A stretch of 64,000 nt of DNA from Bin80 sp965209015. Its GTDB lineage: Bacteria > Bacteroidota > Rhodothermia > Rhodothermales > Bin80. The notes beneath the pieces were generated by a model. That model was not told the origin of the DNA, did no database searches, and saw only the letters and a list, made by a program, of their open reading frames with translations. Every line of letters starts with the position of its first letter. Positions within the stretch are counted from its first letter, which is position 1. Both the position numbers and the translations under genes were made by a program. The stretch lies in assembly GCA_965209015.1 (NCBI GenBank), contig OZ242367.1, forward strand, positions 2,418,001 through 2,482,000. The letters are read 5' to 3'. This document shows, one piece after another, positions 8,462 to 16,822 of this stretch.

Positions 8462-9697
8462 ATGGCCATTTTAATAATAACGACTCTTTTTCTGAGTGCG
8501 ATTTTCTCTGGTACTGAGATCGCATTCGTTGCCGCAGACCGACTCCGAGTAGAAATGCGTGCTCGTCGGCGTGGGGTTTGGGGGCGAATGGTTACCTTTT
8601 TCTCCGAATCTCCTGAGAGGCTGCTGACCACTACTCTGGTAGGTAACAACATTGCTCTGGTCATCTTCTCTACCGTCATGGCGATCACCTTGGCCGATCC
8701 TCTCTCGGAGTATATCGCTGACGAGAGTTCTCAGGTGATCGTTCAAACTCTGATTGCAGCGATCATAGTTCTTCTGATCGGAGAGATCCTCCCGAAAGCC
8801 ATCATGCGTGAGACCGCAACTCGTGCAGTCTTTTTTCTGGCACTCCCTCTGACGGTTACTTACATCATCCTTCTTCCGCTGATCCAAGTTGTTTCTTGGA
8901 CATCCCAATTGCTATTAAGAAAACTAGGTGAGGCATCCGATCAACTTACTCGCTTTTCCCGGCGTGCACTTGAACAAATCATTGAAGAAAATGTGGAGCG
9001 AGGATCCTTAGACCTGGACGCCGAAGAGACCGAGCTACTCACAAATGTATTCGGCCTGCATGGAAAACGAGCGAAGGTATGTATGACACCGCGGACTGAG
9101 ATTGTAGCGATATCTGAGGATACTCCACTTGAAGACTTTCGCCAGCTCTGCATAGAAAGTGGTTACTCAAAAATCCCCGTTTATCAAGATAATATTGATA
9201 CAATCATTGGGATTGCGTTTGCTTATGATCTATTTGAGAGCCCAAGCTCACTCAGCGAAGTTGTAAGACCCGCGAAATTTGTCCCAGAATCAAAACTGGC
9301 AAAAGAATTACTACGTGAATTCCGGGACAGTCATCGATCCATTGTAATTGTCATTGACGAATACGGTGGGACTGCTGGTTTAATTACCCGCGAAGACCTT
9401 TTGGAAGAACTATTCGGAGATATTCAAGACGAGTTTGACACGGAAGATGTGATCATGAATGAAATTAGCCCTCGCGTTTTCCTGTTCAGTGGAAAAGCCG
9501 AGATTGATGAAGTCAATGAACGCTTTAATCTGGAAATTCCCGAGGGGGAATTTGAAACCATTGCAGGATTTATCCTTGACCAGATCGGATCCATCCCATC
9601 GGCCAATGATCGTCTGGTCATTGGCAAATTCCGAATCGAAATTCTCAAGGCATCCCAAAATCGGATTGACTTAATCCGATTATCTCCTTCCGACTGA
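8462..9697 (+). CDS. CNNM/CorC-type transporter-associated protein (DUF21, CBS pair, CorC_HlyC)
   Basis: The protein has the CNNM/HlyC architecture: an N-terminal DUF21 membrane domain (about residues 1-185, with about four hydrophobic segments), two CBS domains (about 200-325, starting at MTPRTEIVAI), and a C-terminal CorC_HlyC domain (about 335-410). Relatives export or sense Mg2+ or are annotated as hemolysin-like; their real substrates are debated. I chose the ATG at 8462 over the TTG at 8447, which abuts the previous stop, because the ATG places the hydrophobic segment at the usual position. It is the last gene of the pspA run. It ends 6 bases from the stop of the opposing floA. Confidence 0.88.
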   Translation: MAILIITTLFLSAIFSGTEIAFVAADRLRVEMRARRRGVWGRMVTFFSESPERLLTTTLVGNNIALVIFSTVMAITLADPLSEYIADESSQVIVQTLIAAIIVLLIGEILPKAIMRETATRAVFFLALPLTVTYIILLPLIQVVSWTSQLLLRKLGEASDQLTRFSRRALEQIIEENVERGSLDLDAEETELLTNVFGLHGKRAKVCMTPRTEIVAISEDTPLEDFRQLCIESGYSKIPVYQDNIDTIIGIAFAYDLFESPSSLSEVVRPAKFVPESKLAKELLREFRDSHRSIVIVIDEYGGTAGLITREDLLEELFGDIQDEFDTEDVIMNEISPRVFLFSGKAEIDEVNERFNLEIPEGEFETIAGFILDQIGSIPSANDRLVIGKFRIEILKASQNRIDLIRLSPSD

Positions 9698-9703
9698 AAC
9701 GAA

Positions 9704-10696
9704 TTAGGACTGGGACCTGCCCTCTCCCTCTGCCCCACCGATCGCGGAACGCATATCCGTATCTGCCTCAATATTGCGCAGGTTATAGTAATCCATTACA
9801 CCTAACTGTCCATTGCGGAAGGCTTCGGCAATTGCTTCTGGCACCATTGCTTCCGCTTCCACAACACGTGCTCGAGCTTCTTGAACTCTGGCAACCATCT
9901 CTTGCTCAAGTGCAACTGCTGCCGCACGCCGTTCCTCTGCTTTTGCACGAGCGACCTGTAGATCAGCCTCAGCCTGATCCGTTTGTAACTTCGCGCCGAT
10001 ATTCTCGCCAACATCTACATCGGCGATGTCAATTGAGAGGATTTCAAATGCAGTACCCGAATCCAATCCTTTAGCCAGTACGGTTTTGGAAATAATATCT
10101 GGATTTTCCAGCACCGCGGCGTGGGAATCGGACGAGCCGATCGTGGAGACAATCCCCTCCCCGACTCGCGCAATGATCGTCTCCTCGCCCGCTCCTCCAA
10201 CCAGTCGTTCAATATTTGCACGTACCGTTACGCGTGCAATGGCGCGAAGCTGAATCCCATCCTTGGCGATTGCAGAAATAGGAGGCGTTTCAATGACCTT
10301 GGGATTCACGGAAACCTGAACCGCCTCAAATACATCGCGACCCGCCAAATCAATGGCGGTTGCACGCTCAAAGGGCAGGTCAATATCCGCCTTATCTGCC
10401 GAGATCAATGCATTGATGACCTGCTGAACATTTCCCCCCGCTAAAAAATGTGCTTCCAACTTGGGCGTTTCCGAAGGGATTCCAGCTTTGTGTGCGGTAA
10501 TGAGCGGCTTCACAATCCGATCTGGTGGGACCCGACGAAGTCTCATTCCAACAAGGTCACGAAACAGCTTTAAGTGAACACCTGAGAAAATTGCGGTGAT
10601 CCAGAGTCGTATCGGCACGAAGTACAACAGCAGAATAGCTCCAAAAAGAAGGAGCAGGATAATCACAAAGCTTCCTAAATTCAGTATACTTTCCAT
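9704..10696 (-). CDS. floA: Flotillin-like protein FloA (SPFH family)
   Basis: FloA proteins organise functional membrane microdomains and influence membrane fluidity. The 330-residue protein has one N-terminal hydrophobic hairpin (about residues 7-33). An SPFH/Band 7 region follows, including the family stretches HLKLFRDLVGMRLRRVPPDRIV and ATAIDLAGRDV. The Ala/Glu-rich coiled coil (about 240-310) is typical of flotillins. I chose the ATG at 10694-10696 (MESILNLGS), which is 4 bases after the moaC stop. An in-frame start at 10822 exists, but it would add 42 residues unlike any FloA N-terminus and would overlap moaC. Confidence 0.93.
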   Translation of the reverse strand: MESILNLGSFVIILLLLFGAILLLYFVPIRLWITAIFSGVHLKLFRDLVGMRLRRVPPDRIVKPLITAHKAGIPSETPKLEAHFLAGGNVQQVINALISADKADIDLPFERATAIDLAGRDVFEAVQVSVNPKVIETPPISAIAKDGIQLRAIARVTVRANIERLVGGAGEETIIARVGEGIVSTIGSSDSHAAVLENPDIISKTVLAKGLDSGTAFEILSIDIADVDVGENIGAKLQTDQAEADLQVARAKAEERRAAAVALEQEMVARVQEARARVVEAEAMVPEAIAEAFRNGQLGVMDYYNLRNIEADTDMRSAIGGAEGEGRSQS

Positions 10697-10700
10697 CGTT

Positions 10701-11201
10701 TCAGCTACCAGATTGTTGAGGAGAATTATGTAGGGAATAGTGTCCGTGGACACCACCTTTCTTGGATACCAGTTGTATACCGGTGATACGTATTGCTTTT
10801 GAAATAGATTTACACATGTCATAAATGGACAGTGAGGCGATCGAAACTGCCGTCAGGGCTTCCATTTCCACTCCAGTGCGCCCACAGGAAGTGACCGAAG
10901 CCTGAACCTTTACAGAATAGGAGAGATCATCAAACGAAAACGTGAGGTCAACTGCATCCAAGGGGATGGAATGGCAAAGCGGGATCAACTGAGCGGTCTG
11001 CTTAGCTCCCATAATTCCAGCTAACTGTGCTGTAGTAAGTACATTTCCTTTGGCTACACGCTCTTCCATGAGTGCAGCGTAGGCATCACCCCCCAATTCC
11101 ACCACGCCTTCTGCCAATGCATGACGTACAGAGGATGGTTTCGTGGAGACATCCACCATATGGACACCATTATGTTCATCAAGATGGGATAACTTTGACA
11201 T
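10701..11201 (-). CDS. moaC: Cyclic pyranopterin monophosphate synthase MoaC
   Basis: MoaC converts the MoaA product into cyclic pyranopterin monophosphate in molybdenum cofactor synthesis. The 166-residue protein shows the family core: MVDVSTKPSSVRHALAEG, the conserved TAQLAGIMGAKQT, LIPLCHSIPL, the catalytic region TSCGRTGVEMEALTAVSIA, and YDMCKSI. No other moa, moe or mog gene is in the window, so the pathway must be completed elsewhere. It is followed after 4 bases by floA. That arrangement looks co-transcribed although the functions are unrelated. Upstream (11202-11347) is an AT-rich divergent region shared with the acyl-CoA ligase gene. Confidence 0.96.
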   Translation of the reverse strand: MSKLSHLDEHNGVHMVDVSTKPSSVRHALAEGVVELGGDAYAALMEERVAKGNVLTTAQLAGIMGAKQTAQLIPLCHSIPLDAVDLTFSFDDLSYSVKVQASVTSCGRTGVEMEALTAVSIASLSIYDMCKSISKAIRITGIQLVSKKGGVHGHYSLHNSPQQSGS

Positions 11202-11347
11202 TGAATCACACAGTACCTTCGGAATAGGTTTTTTGTCCTAATTTTCGTACAATTTACTACACTAAAATCATTCAATGCACATTATATCTTATTTTCGGCG
11301 AATCAGCTTAAAAATTTATCTCTTCATTACTCTAATTGACAAAACTC

Positions 11348-13084
11348 ATGTCCACAATCTCAACTCTTTGTGAATTAATTGACTCTGGACTAGACCACTA
11401 CTCTGGTGTGGTCGCTTCAACGAAGCGAAATGGCACTTGGATCGATACCGATGTTGACCTTTTCCGAACGAATGTGAATGCCTGCGCTGCGGGATTTTAT
11501 AGCCTGGGCATACGTAAAGGGGAGCGTGTGGCACTCCACTCAGAAAACTGTACTGAGTGGCTCATTATTGATCATGCCCTATTGTCTCTTGGAGCGGTCA
11601 GCGTGCCAATCTATACGACGCAACCCGAAGAGCAAATCACGCATATTGTTCAAGATGCAAAAGTATCTGGATATGTGGTCTCCTCCCAAGAGTTATATGA
11701 TCGCTGCCCCTCCGACCTCACGTCCAATTCAGGACTAAACTGGATGGTTGGCCTTTTGGGTAAATTTTCCGAAAACATGCTCACGATGGAGGATTTAGTT
11801 GAGCAGGGTACAAAGCTCTTATCCGATGAGCCCGATCTGCTCCAGAAAACAAAAGCGGATGTGAACCGTGAGGATCTAGCTACAATCTGCTACACCTCCG
11901 GCACCACGGGTAAACCAAAAGGAGTCATGCTCTCCCATAACAATCTGACGACCAATGCACTTTCATTAGCGGAACGGCTGCCGTTTGATGTGCCAGCGCG
12001 TGTAATGTCTTTTCTTCCCCTCTCTCATTCTCTTGAACGTGTCGCTTCAAATTTTTATCTCTCAGAATCATGTCCGATCTACTTTATTGAGACGACGGAT
12101 GAACTCATGGATGATATGCAGCATGTACGCCCAGCCCACATGACAACAGTTCCACGATTGCTTGAAAAAGTTCATGCTGGCATAATGGCAAAGGCGGCTG
12201 CAGAGAAAGGGGTTCCCGGAGTGATCGCCCGCTGGGCATTTAGGAAAGCGGAGCAATTCAACCTTAATGATCCCCAAGTAGGTCTGTTAGGTAAGTTGGC
12301 CGATAAGTTGGTTTACTCAAAAGTACGATCTACACTGTTCGGCGGGAACCTGCGTGCTCTGACCAGCGGTGGCGCAGCGCTATCTCCCCATGTTCAGGCA
12401 TTCATCAATGGAATAGGTGTCTATTGTGGTCAGGGATATGGACTGACGGAAACATCTCCTGTGATTACACTCTACGAAAGGGGGAGCCTGCGCCCAAGAT
12501 CCGTGGGAACAGCAATTCGCGATGTAGAAGTGAAGATTGCAGAGGATGGAGAAATTCTGACCAGAGGCCCTCATGTGATGGTTGGATACTATAATATGCC
12601 CAAAGAAACAGCCGAGGTGATCTCTGATGATGGATGGTTTCATACCGGCGATATTGGAAAGCTTGATGAGGACGGTCACTTATTCATTACGGACCGGAAA
12701 AAACAACTCTTTAAGTTGTCTACGGGCAAGTATATCGCTCCCGTTCCAATTGAGGTCGAACTAGCCTCTGATCCCCTCATTGAACATGCTGTGATCCTCG
12801 GGCCTGATTTCAAGTTCTGCTCGGCCCTCATCGTTACAGACGGAGCCTATGTCGAAAATGCGTATGGACCTGAACCGGGTGAAGATCTTCTAACAGAGGC
12901 AGTCCAATCTGTAATTGACAAAGTGAACCAGAGTCTTCCACCTTGGGAACAGGTTAAGAAATTTCACCTGATCAGCGAGCCATTTTCCATTGATTCAGGT
13001 GAACTCACGCCGACACTTAAGGTGAGACGGAAAAATGTATGTGCCAAGTACCAAAAAGAAATTGAGCATATATACGCACCTTAG
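11348..13084 (+). CDS. Long-chain fatty-acid-CoA ligase (AMP-binding, FAA1-like)
   Basis: The enzyme activates fatty acids as acyl-AMP and then acyl-CoA. The 578-residue protein (from the ATG at 11348; a TTG lies four codons upstream) carries the AMP-binding P-loop YTSGTTGKPKG at about residues 180-190. It also has the A5 motif YGLTETSP and the A7-A8 region GWFHTGDIGKLDEDGHLFITDRKKQLFK with the conserved TGD. The N-terminus contains the FAA1-type stretch RVALHSENCTEWLIIDHALLSLGAVSVPIY. The overall pattern fits bacterial FAA1-like long-chain ligases better than acetyl-CoA synthetases. It stands alone as a plus-strand unit divergent from moaC. Confidence 0.9.
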   Translation: MSTISTLCELIDSGLDHYSGVVASTKRNGTWIDTDVDLFRTNVNACAAGFYSLGIRKGERVALHSENCTEWLIIDHALLSLGAVSVPIYTTQPEEQITHIVQDAKVSGYVVSSQELYDRCPSDLTSNSGLNWMVGLLGKFSENMLTMEDLVEQGTKLLSDEPDLLQKTKADVNREDLATICYTSGTTGKPKGVMLSHNNLTTNALSLAERLPFDVPARVMSFLPLSHSLERVASNFYLSESCPIYFIETTDELMDDMQHVRPAHMTTVPRLLEKVHAGIMAKAAAEKGVPGVIARWAFRKAEQFNLNDPQVGLLGKLADKLVYSKVRSTLFGGNLRALTSGGAALSPHVQAFINGIGVYCGQGYGLTETSPVITLYERGSLRPRSVGTAIRDVEVKIAEDGEILTRGPHVMVGYYNMPKETAEVISDDGWFHTGDIGKLDEDGHLFITDRKKQLFKLSTGKYIAPVPIEVELASDPLIEHAVILGPDFKFCSALIVTDGAYVENAYGPEPGEDLLTEAVQSVIDKVNQSLPPWEQVKKFHLISEPFSIDSGELTPTLKVRRKNVCAKYQKEIEHIYAP

Positions 13085-13160
13085 ATATGGAGCATATTCT
13101 GGTGCAACGGATGGCTCAGATGGTCGTATGCCCCGGCCTTAAATTGAACCTCAATAGATC

Positions 13161-14735
13161 ATGAACCTTGATCTCACCTCATTCGGCATTGAGGTCAAAG
13201 ATATCCGTAGAAATGTGGTCCCTGCGGTTCTCTACGAAGATGCTCTTCGGAATGAGCCATCGGCAGCAATTACAACTAGCGGTGCACTTGCCATCACCAG
13301 CGGAGAGAAGACGGGCCGCAGTCCAAATGATAAGCGAATTACCAAGGCTCCTCCAAGTGCCAGCGACGTTTGGTGGGGACCCGTAAACCTTCCCATTGAT
13401 CAGCATACATTTGAAATCAATCGTGAGCGCGCTCGCGATTATCTCAATACTCGTGAACGACTTTATGTGGTTGATGGATATGCTGGATGGCATCCCCGTT
13501 ATCGGATCAAGGTGCGGATCATCTGTGAACGGGCTTATCATGCACTGTTTATGCGGAACATGCTGATTCGGCTGACCGATGAAGAACTGGAAAGCTTTGA
13601 AAACCCAGACTACGTTGTATACAACGCTGGAATGTTTCCAGCTAATCGCCACACAACCTACATGTCTTCAAAAACGAGTATTGACCTATCATTCGAAGAT
13701 CAGCAAATGGTAATCCTAGGTACTCAGTATGCTGGCGAGATGAAGAAAGGAATCTTTACCATCATGCATTATCTCATGCCCCGTCGTGGAGTCCTTTCTA
13801 TGCATTGTTCGGCAAATCAGGGCAAATCGGGAGATGTAACGCTCTTTTTTGGTCTTTCGGGAACCGGAAAAACCACCCTGTCTGCTGACCCGGCGCGAGC
13901 ACTGATCGGTGATGATGAGCATTGCTGGGCAGAAGATGGGATCTTTAACATTGAGGGGGGATGCTATGCAAAAGTGATTAATTTATCTGCTGACCAAGAG
14001 CCAGAGATTTACGATGCAATCCGATTCGGTACAGTATTGGAAAACGTCGTCTTAGATCCAATCACACACTCCGTGGACTATTCTAATACTAGTTTGACTC
14101 AGAATACCAGAGCATGCTTCCCGATTGAGTATATGCAGAACGCTAAGATTCCCTGTGTGTCTAGACATCCATCAAACATTATTTTTCTCACGTTTGACGC
14201 GTTTGGGGTTCTTCCCCCCATAGCGCGCCTAACCCCAACTCAGGCTATGTACCACTTCATTAGTGGCTATACGGCAAAGGTCGCAGGAACTGAAGTTGGC
14301 GTCAACGAACCTGTGGCAACTTTTTCAGCGTGTTTTGGTGCAGCTTTCTTGGTATGGCACCCTGCAAAATACTCAGAGCTACTCGCGACGAATATTGAAA
14401 AATATAATGTCCATACCTGGCTCATTAATACCGGTATGGTAGGGGATGGAGGTGATCGAATCCAGCTTCACTATACCCGAGCAATCATTGAAGCTATCCA
14501 TACCGGTGCACTTCTCAACGTAGAGACCATTCGTGAGCCTACTTTTGGATTATCCATTCCGACAAGATGTCCAGGCCTCCCAGATCACCTCTTATTTCCT
14601 AAGGAAGCATGGTCTGACCCATCTGCGTACCAAGAGACAGCTAATCGTCTGTCCATCTTGTTTGCTGATAATTTTGCTAAATATGTCAGCAAGTGCTCGC
14701 CTGAGGTTCAGGCTGCGGGTCCTCAGAGCGTGTAA
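13161..14735 (+). CDS. pckA: Phosphoenolpyruvate carboxykinase (ATP)
   Basis: PckA converts oxaloacetate and ATP to phosphoenolpyruvate and CO2, the first committed step of gluconeogenesis. The 524-residue length is typical of the ATP-dependent family. Key motifs are SGEKTGRSPNDKR near residue 50, the kinase P-loop GLSGTGKTTLS at about 231-241, and the metal-binding IGDDEHCWAEDGIFNIEGGCYAK just after it. RIQLHYTRAIIEA lies near the C-terminal adenine-binding region. The downstream 534 bases hold no gene but a probable group II intron relic. Confidence 0.97.
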   Translation: MNLDLTSFGIEVKDIRRNVVPAVLYEDALRNEPSAAITTSGALAITSGEKTGRSPNDKRITKAPPSASDVWWGPVNLPIDQHTFEINRERARDYLNTRERLYVVDGYAGWHPRYRIKVRIICERAYHALFMRNMLIRLTDEELESFENPDYVVYNAGMFPANRHTTYMSSKTSIDLSFEDQQMVILGTQYAGEMKKGIFTIMHYLMPRRGVLSMHCSANQGKSGDVTLFFGLSGTGKTTLSADPARALIGDDEHCWAEDGIFNIEGGCYAKVINLSADQEPEIYDAIRFGTVLENVVLDPITHSVDYSNTSLTQNTRACFPIEYMQNAKIPCVSRHPSNIIFLTFDAFGVLPPIARLTPTQAMYHFISGYTAKVAGTEVGVNEPVATFSACFGAAFLVWHPAKYSELLATNIEKYNVHTWLINTGMVGDGGDRIQLHYTRAIIEAIHTGALLNVETIREPTFGLSIPTRCPGLPDHLLFPKEAWSDPSAYQETANRLSILFADNFAKYVSKCSPEVQAAGPQSV

Positions 14736-14744
14736 AGGATACCA

Positions 14745-15170
14745 GAAGACAGTTCACAATTATTGACCCTGGCCAATTCCCGTTGCTCTTTGCCCTTAGA
14801 GTCTGCTCCTCACCCTGCTGTCCCTCTCCGCTGCGGGTATTTCCCAGTGTCTCCGGTACTACGGACGACTCCGCACTTCTCGGTTGGATCACCTCAGTAT
14901 TTATGTCAATGGCTTTCACTTTATTACCTGAGGGCCAGCACCCACATCATCAGTTTGAAGGCCTACTCAATGTTCACAACACATTCCGGCCTGCATGGTC
15001 GCTATGCTACTCAGCAGCCCGTTAAACCTCCGTACTTCGTACCCTGTCGTTACCGCATAAATACGCTAAGGTCGCTACCAACCGGAGCAGGTGTTGAAAG
15101 GGTTTCGCTCCCACCACAGAGAAGAGCCTTCCCTCAATGCACGGTGAACTTTCGCTAACCGAATCGTAGG
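14745..15170 (-). mobile_element. Relic of a group II intron (RNA domains, no maturase ORF)
   Basis: The minus strand contains sequence strongly reminiscent of the 5' half of bacterial group II introns. At 14851-14880 it reads AGTGCGGAGTCGTCCGTAGTA, closely like the block just before the maturase ORF of the lactococcal LtrB intron (GGTACGGAGTACTCGTAGTA). It is followed by GGGAAA, AAGGGCAAAG and TTGTGAACTG in the same order as in such introns. At 15100-15112 it reads GGGAGCGAAACCC, a common domain I element. No reverse transcriptase follows; the relic ends against the pckA stop. No clear 5' GUGYG end is seen, so the boundaries are approximate. This rests on remembered motifs, not on a covariance search. 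Confidence 0.5.
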
Positions 15171-15260
15171 GATATATTGTTTGGCCTTCCCTACATTTCC
15201 GCCATGCACCTCTATGACCACGACATAGAAGCCGTCTTCATCCAAGATTCGGCGGCAAAG
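15075..15260 (-). pseudogene. Short open frame upstream of the intron relic, possible gene fragment
   Basis: Between pyrB and the intron relic the minus strand is open for 61 codons after a TAG at 15261-15263. It reads like protein (for example DEDGFYVVVIEVHGGNVGKAKQY, then RLAKVHRALREGSSLWWE). It has no ATG; the first usable start is the TTG at 15245. The last third runs into the intron-like sequence. I do not recognise the family. It may be the 3' fragment of a gene interrupted by the intron, or chance. Confidence is low. Confidence 0.2.
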
Positions 15261-15269
15261 CTATTGATA

Positions 15270-16220
15270 TCAACCTGCATCAGATGCAAGCAGGTAGATT
15301 ACGGCCATCCGAACAGCAACCCCATTGGTCACCTGATCTAGGATAACCGTTTGCTCATGCTCCATTACTTCATCGTCTAATTCAACCCCTCGGTTTACAG
15401 GACCTGGATGTAACACGATCATTTCTGGATACCGTTCCAAGTGATCTGCCTTTAGACCGTAGCGAGCACTGTATTCACGCAAAGATGGAACTAAGCTTGC
15501 ACCAATCCTTTCTTGTTGAATACGAAGTGTAATGGCAACATCACAGCCATGTAGGGCATCTTCAAGATGATGAACAACTTTCACACCCAATTTTTCAATA
15601 TGCGTGGGCATTAGCGTCTGCGGTCCGCAGACGGTGACATTAGCTCCCAGAGTAGTTAGTGCAAAAATGTTTGATCGGGCGACACGACTGTGTGCAATAT
15701 CACCGATAATTGACACACGTAAATTTTGGAATGACGAGTAATGCTCTGAAATTGTCAATAAATCAAGAAGTGCCTGCGTGGGATGCTCATGCGCTCCATC
15801 CCCCGCATTGATCACTTGCCCGTTGATACAACGGGTCAAAAAATGTGCTGCCCCAGGTGAGCTGTGTCGAATCACGGCCATATCTACCTTCATCGCTTCA
15901 ATATTCTGAGCCGTATCACGTAGAGTCTCTCCCTTGGATAAACTTGATCCCGAGCCACCAAAATTGACTAGATCTGCCGACAATCGCTTCGCCGCAAGCT
16001 CAAAGGAGATACGTGTTCGGGTAGAGGGCTCAAAAAAGAGATTCACAATAGTGAACCCGCGTAAGGTAGGCACCCGCTTGATGGGACGTTCAAGAACCCT
16101 CCGAAACTCCTTGGCCGTTTCAAGAATCAGGAATATTTCATCTGCGGTGTAAGATGACAGCCCCAGCAAGTGTTTATGTCGTAGGCGCTGCGAAACTATT
16201 TTTGTAGTTGCCTCTTCCAT
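15270..16220 (-). CDS. pyrB: Aspartate carbamoyltransferase catalytic subunit
   Basis: PyrB condenses carbamoyl phosphate and aspartate in de novo pyrimidine synthesis. The 316-residue protein has the carbamoyl-phosphate motif FFEPSTRTRISFE (about residues 61-73). It also has SSLSKGETLRDT, the NAGDGAHEHPTQALLDLLT signature and the aspartate-binding HPGPVNRGVE near residue 270. The start ATG overlaps the last base of pyrR (TAATG), so the two are translationally coupled. No pyrI regulatory subunit or dihydroorotase is adjacent. Confidence 0.96.
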   Translation of the reverse strand: MEEATTKIVSQRLRHKHLLGLSSYTADEIFLILETAKEFRRVLERPIKRVPTLRGFTIVNLFFEPSTRTRISFELAAKRLSADLVNFGGSGSSLSKGETLRDTAQNIEAMKVDMAVIRHSSPGAAHFLTRCINGQVINAGDGAHEHPTQALLDLLTISEHYSSFQNLRVSIIGDIAHSRVARSNIFALTTLGANVTVCGPQTLMPTHIEKLGVKVVHHLEDALHGCDVAITLRIQQERIGASLVPSLREYSARYGLKADHLERYPEMIVLHPGPVNRGVELDDEVMEHEQTVILDQVTNGVAVRMAVIYLLASDAG

Positions 16221-16777
16221 TAATTTTCTCCCCGTTCAACTAACCAAACCCCATCTCGGTCATCAATTTCGCGAAATTGGACGCGTACCTCTTCTTTAGC
16301 AATCGTAGGAACAACTCGTCCAACCATATCTGCACGGATTGGTAATTCATAGTGCTCTCGATCTATGAGCGTGAGGAACTGCATTCTGGCCGGTCGTCCT
16401 AAATCTGTGACTGCATCCATTGCAGCACGTACTGTCCTACCAGTGTACAACACATCATCAATCAGAACCAAATGTCGCTTACTTACATCAAACCGAATAT
16501 CAGTGGATCGTATTCTACCACCACTTGGTCTATTGCGAAAATCATCCCGATACATTGTAACGTCTAGCGTTCCAATTGGAACCGTAATCCCTTCCAGCTC
16601 TTGAATGAGTGCATGCAATCTTTGACCGAGATATACTCCACGCCGATGCAATCCAACAAGTGCAATCCCATCATCGGGCTCCAACGATTCAATAATCTGT
16701 CGGGCCAGTCGAGTGACGGTCCGCTGTATATCCTGCGCGTCCATCAGACGCGCTTTTATGATATCTGATGGTTTCAT
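16220..16777 (-). CDS. pyrR: PyrR bifunctional regulator / uracil phosphoribosyltransferase
   Basis: The 185-residue PyrR-family protein has the PRPP-binding motif LVLIDDVLYTGRTVRAAMDA (about residues 103-122). The N-terminal ALVGLHRRGVYLG contains the conserved RRG. In Firmicutes PyrR binds pyr leader RNA and causes attenuation; it also has uracil phosphoribosyltransferase activity. Only 45 bases separate its start from the divergent DUF58 gene. An attenuator in front of this operon is therefore not possible in the usual form, and regulation by PyrR here is unproven. Clustering with pyrB supports a pyrimidine role. Confidence 0.93.
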   Translation of the reverse strand: MKPSDIIKARLMDAQDIQRTVTRLARQIIESLEPDDGIALVGLHRRGVYLGQRLHALIQELEGITVPIGTLDVTMYRDDFRNRPSGGRIRSTDIRFDVSKRHLVLIDDVLYTGRTVRAAMDAVTDLGRPARMQFLTLIDREHYELPIRADMVGRVVPTIAKEEVRVQFREIDDRDGVWLVERGEN

Positions 16778-16822
16778 ACGTATAATCTAAGCATTTAAGA
16801 AGATCCTCTAACGCATAATGCT

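Noticed and set aside
10697..10822. Longer N-terminus for FloA reaching to 10822
   Set aside because: It would overlap moaC and add 42 residues unlike the family; the ATG at 10696 gives the usual FloA start.
14763..15158. 131-codon plus-strand open frame between pckA and pyrB
   Set aside because: It is antisense to the intron-like sequence. Its composition, rich in Leu, Ser, Pro and Arg, is that of a spurious frame, and there is no recognisable domain.
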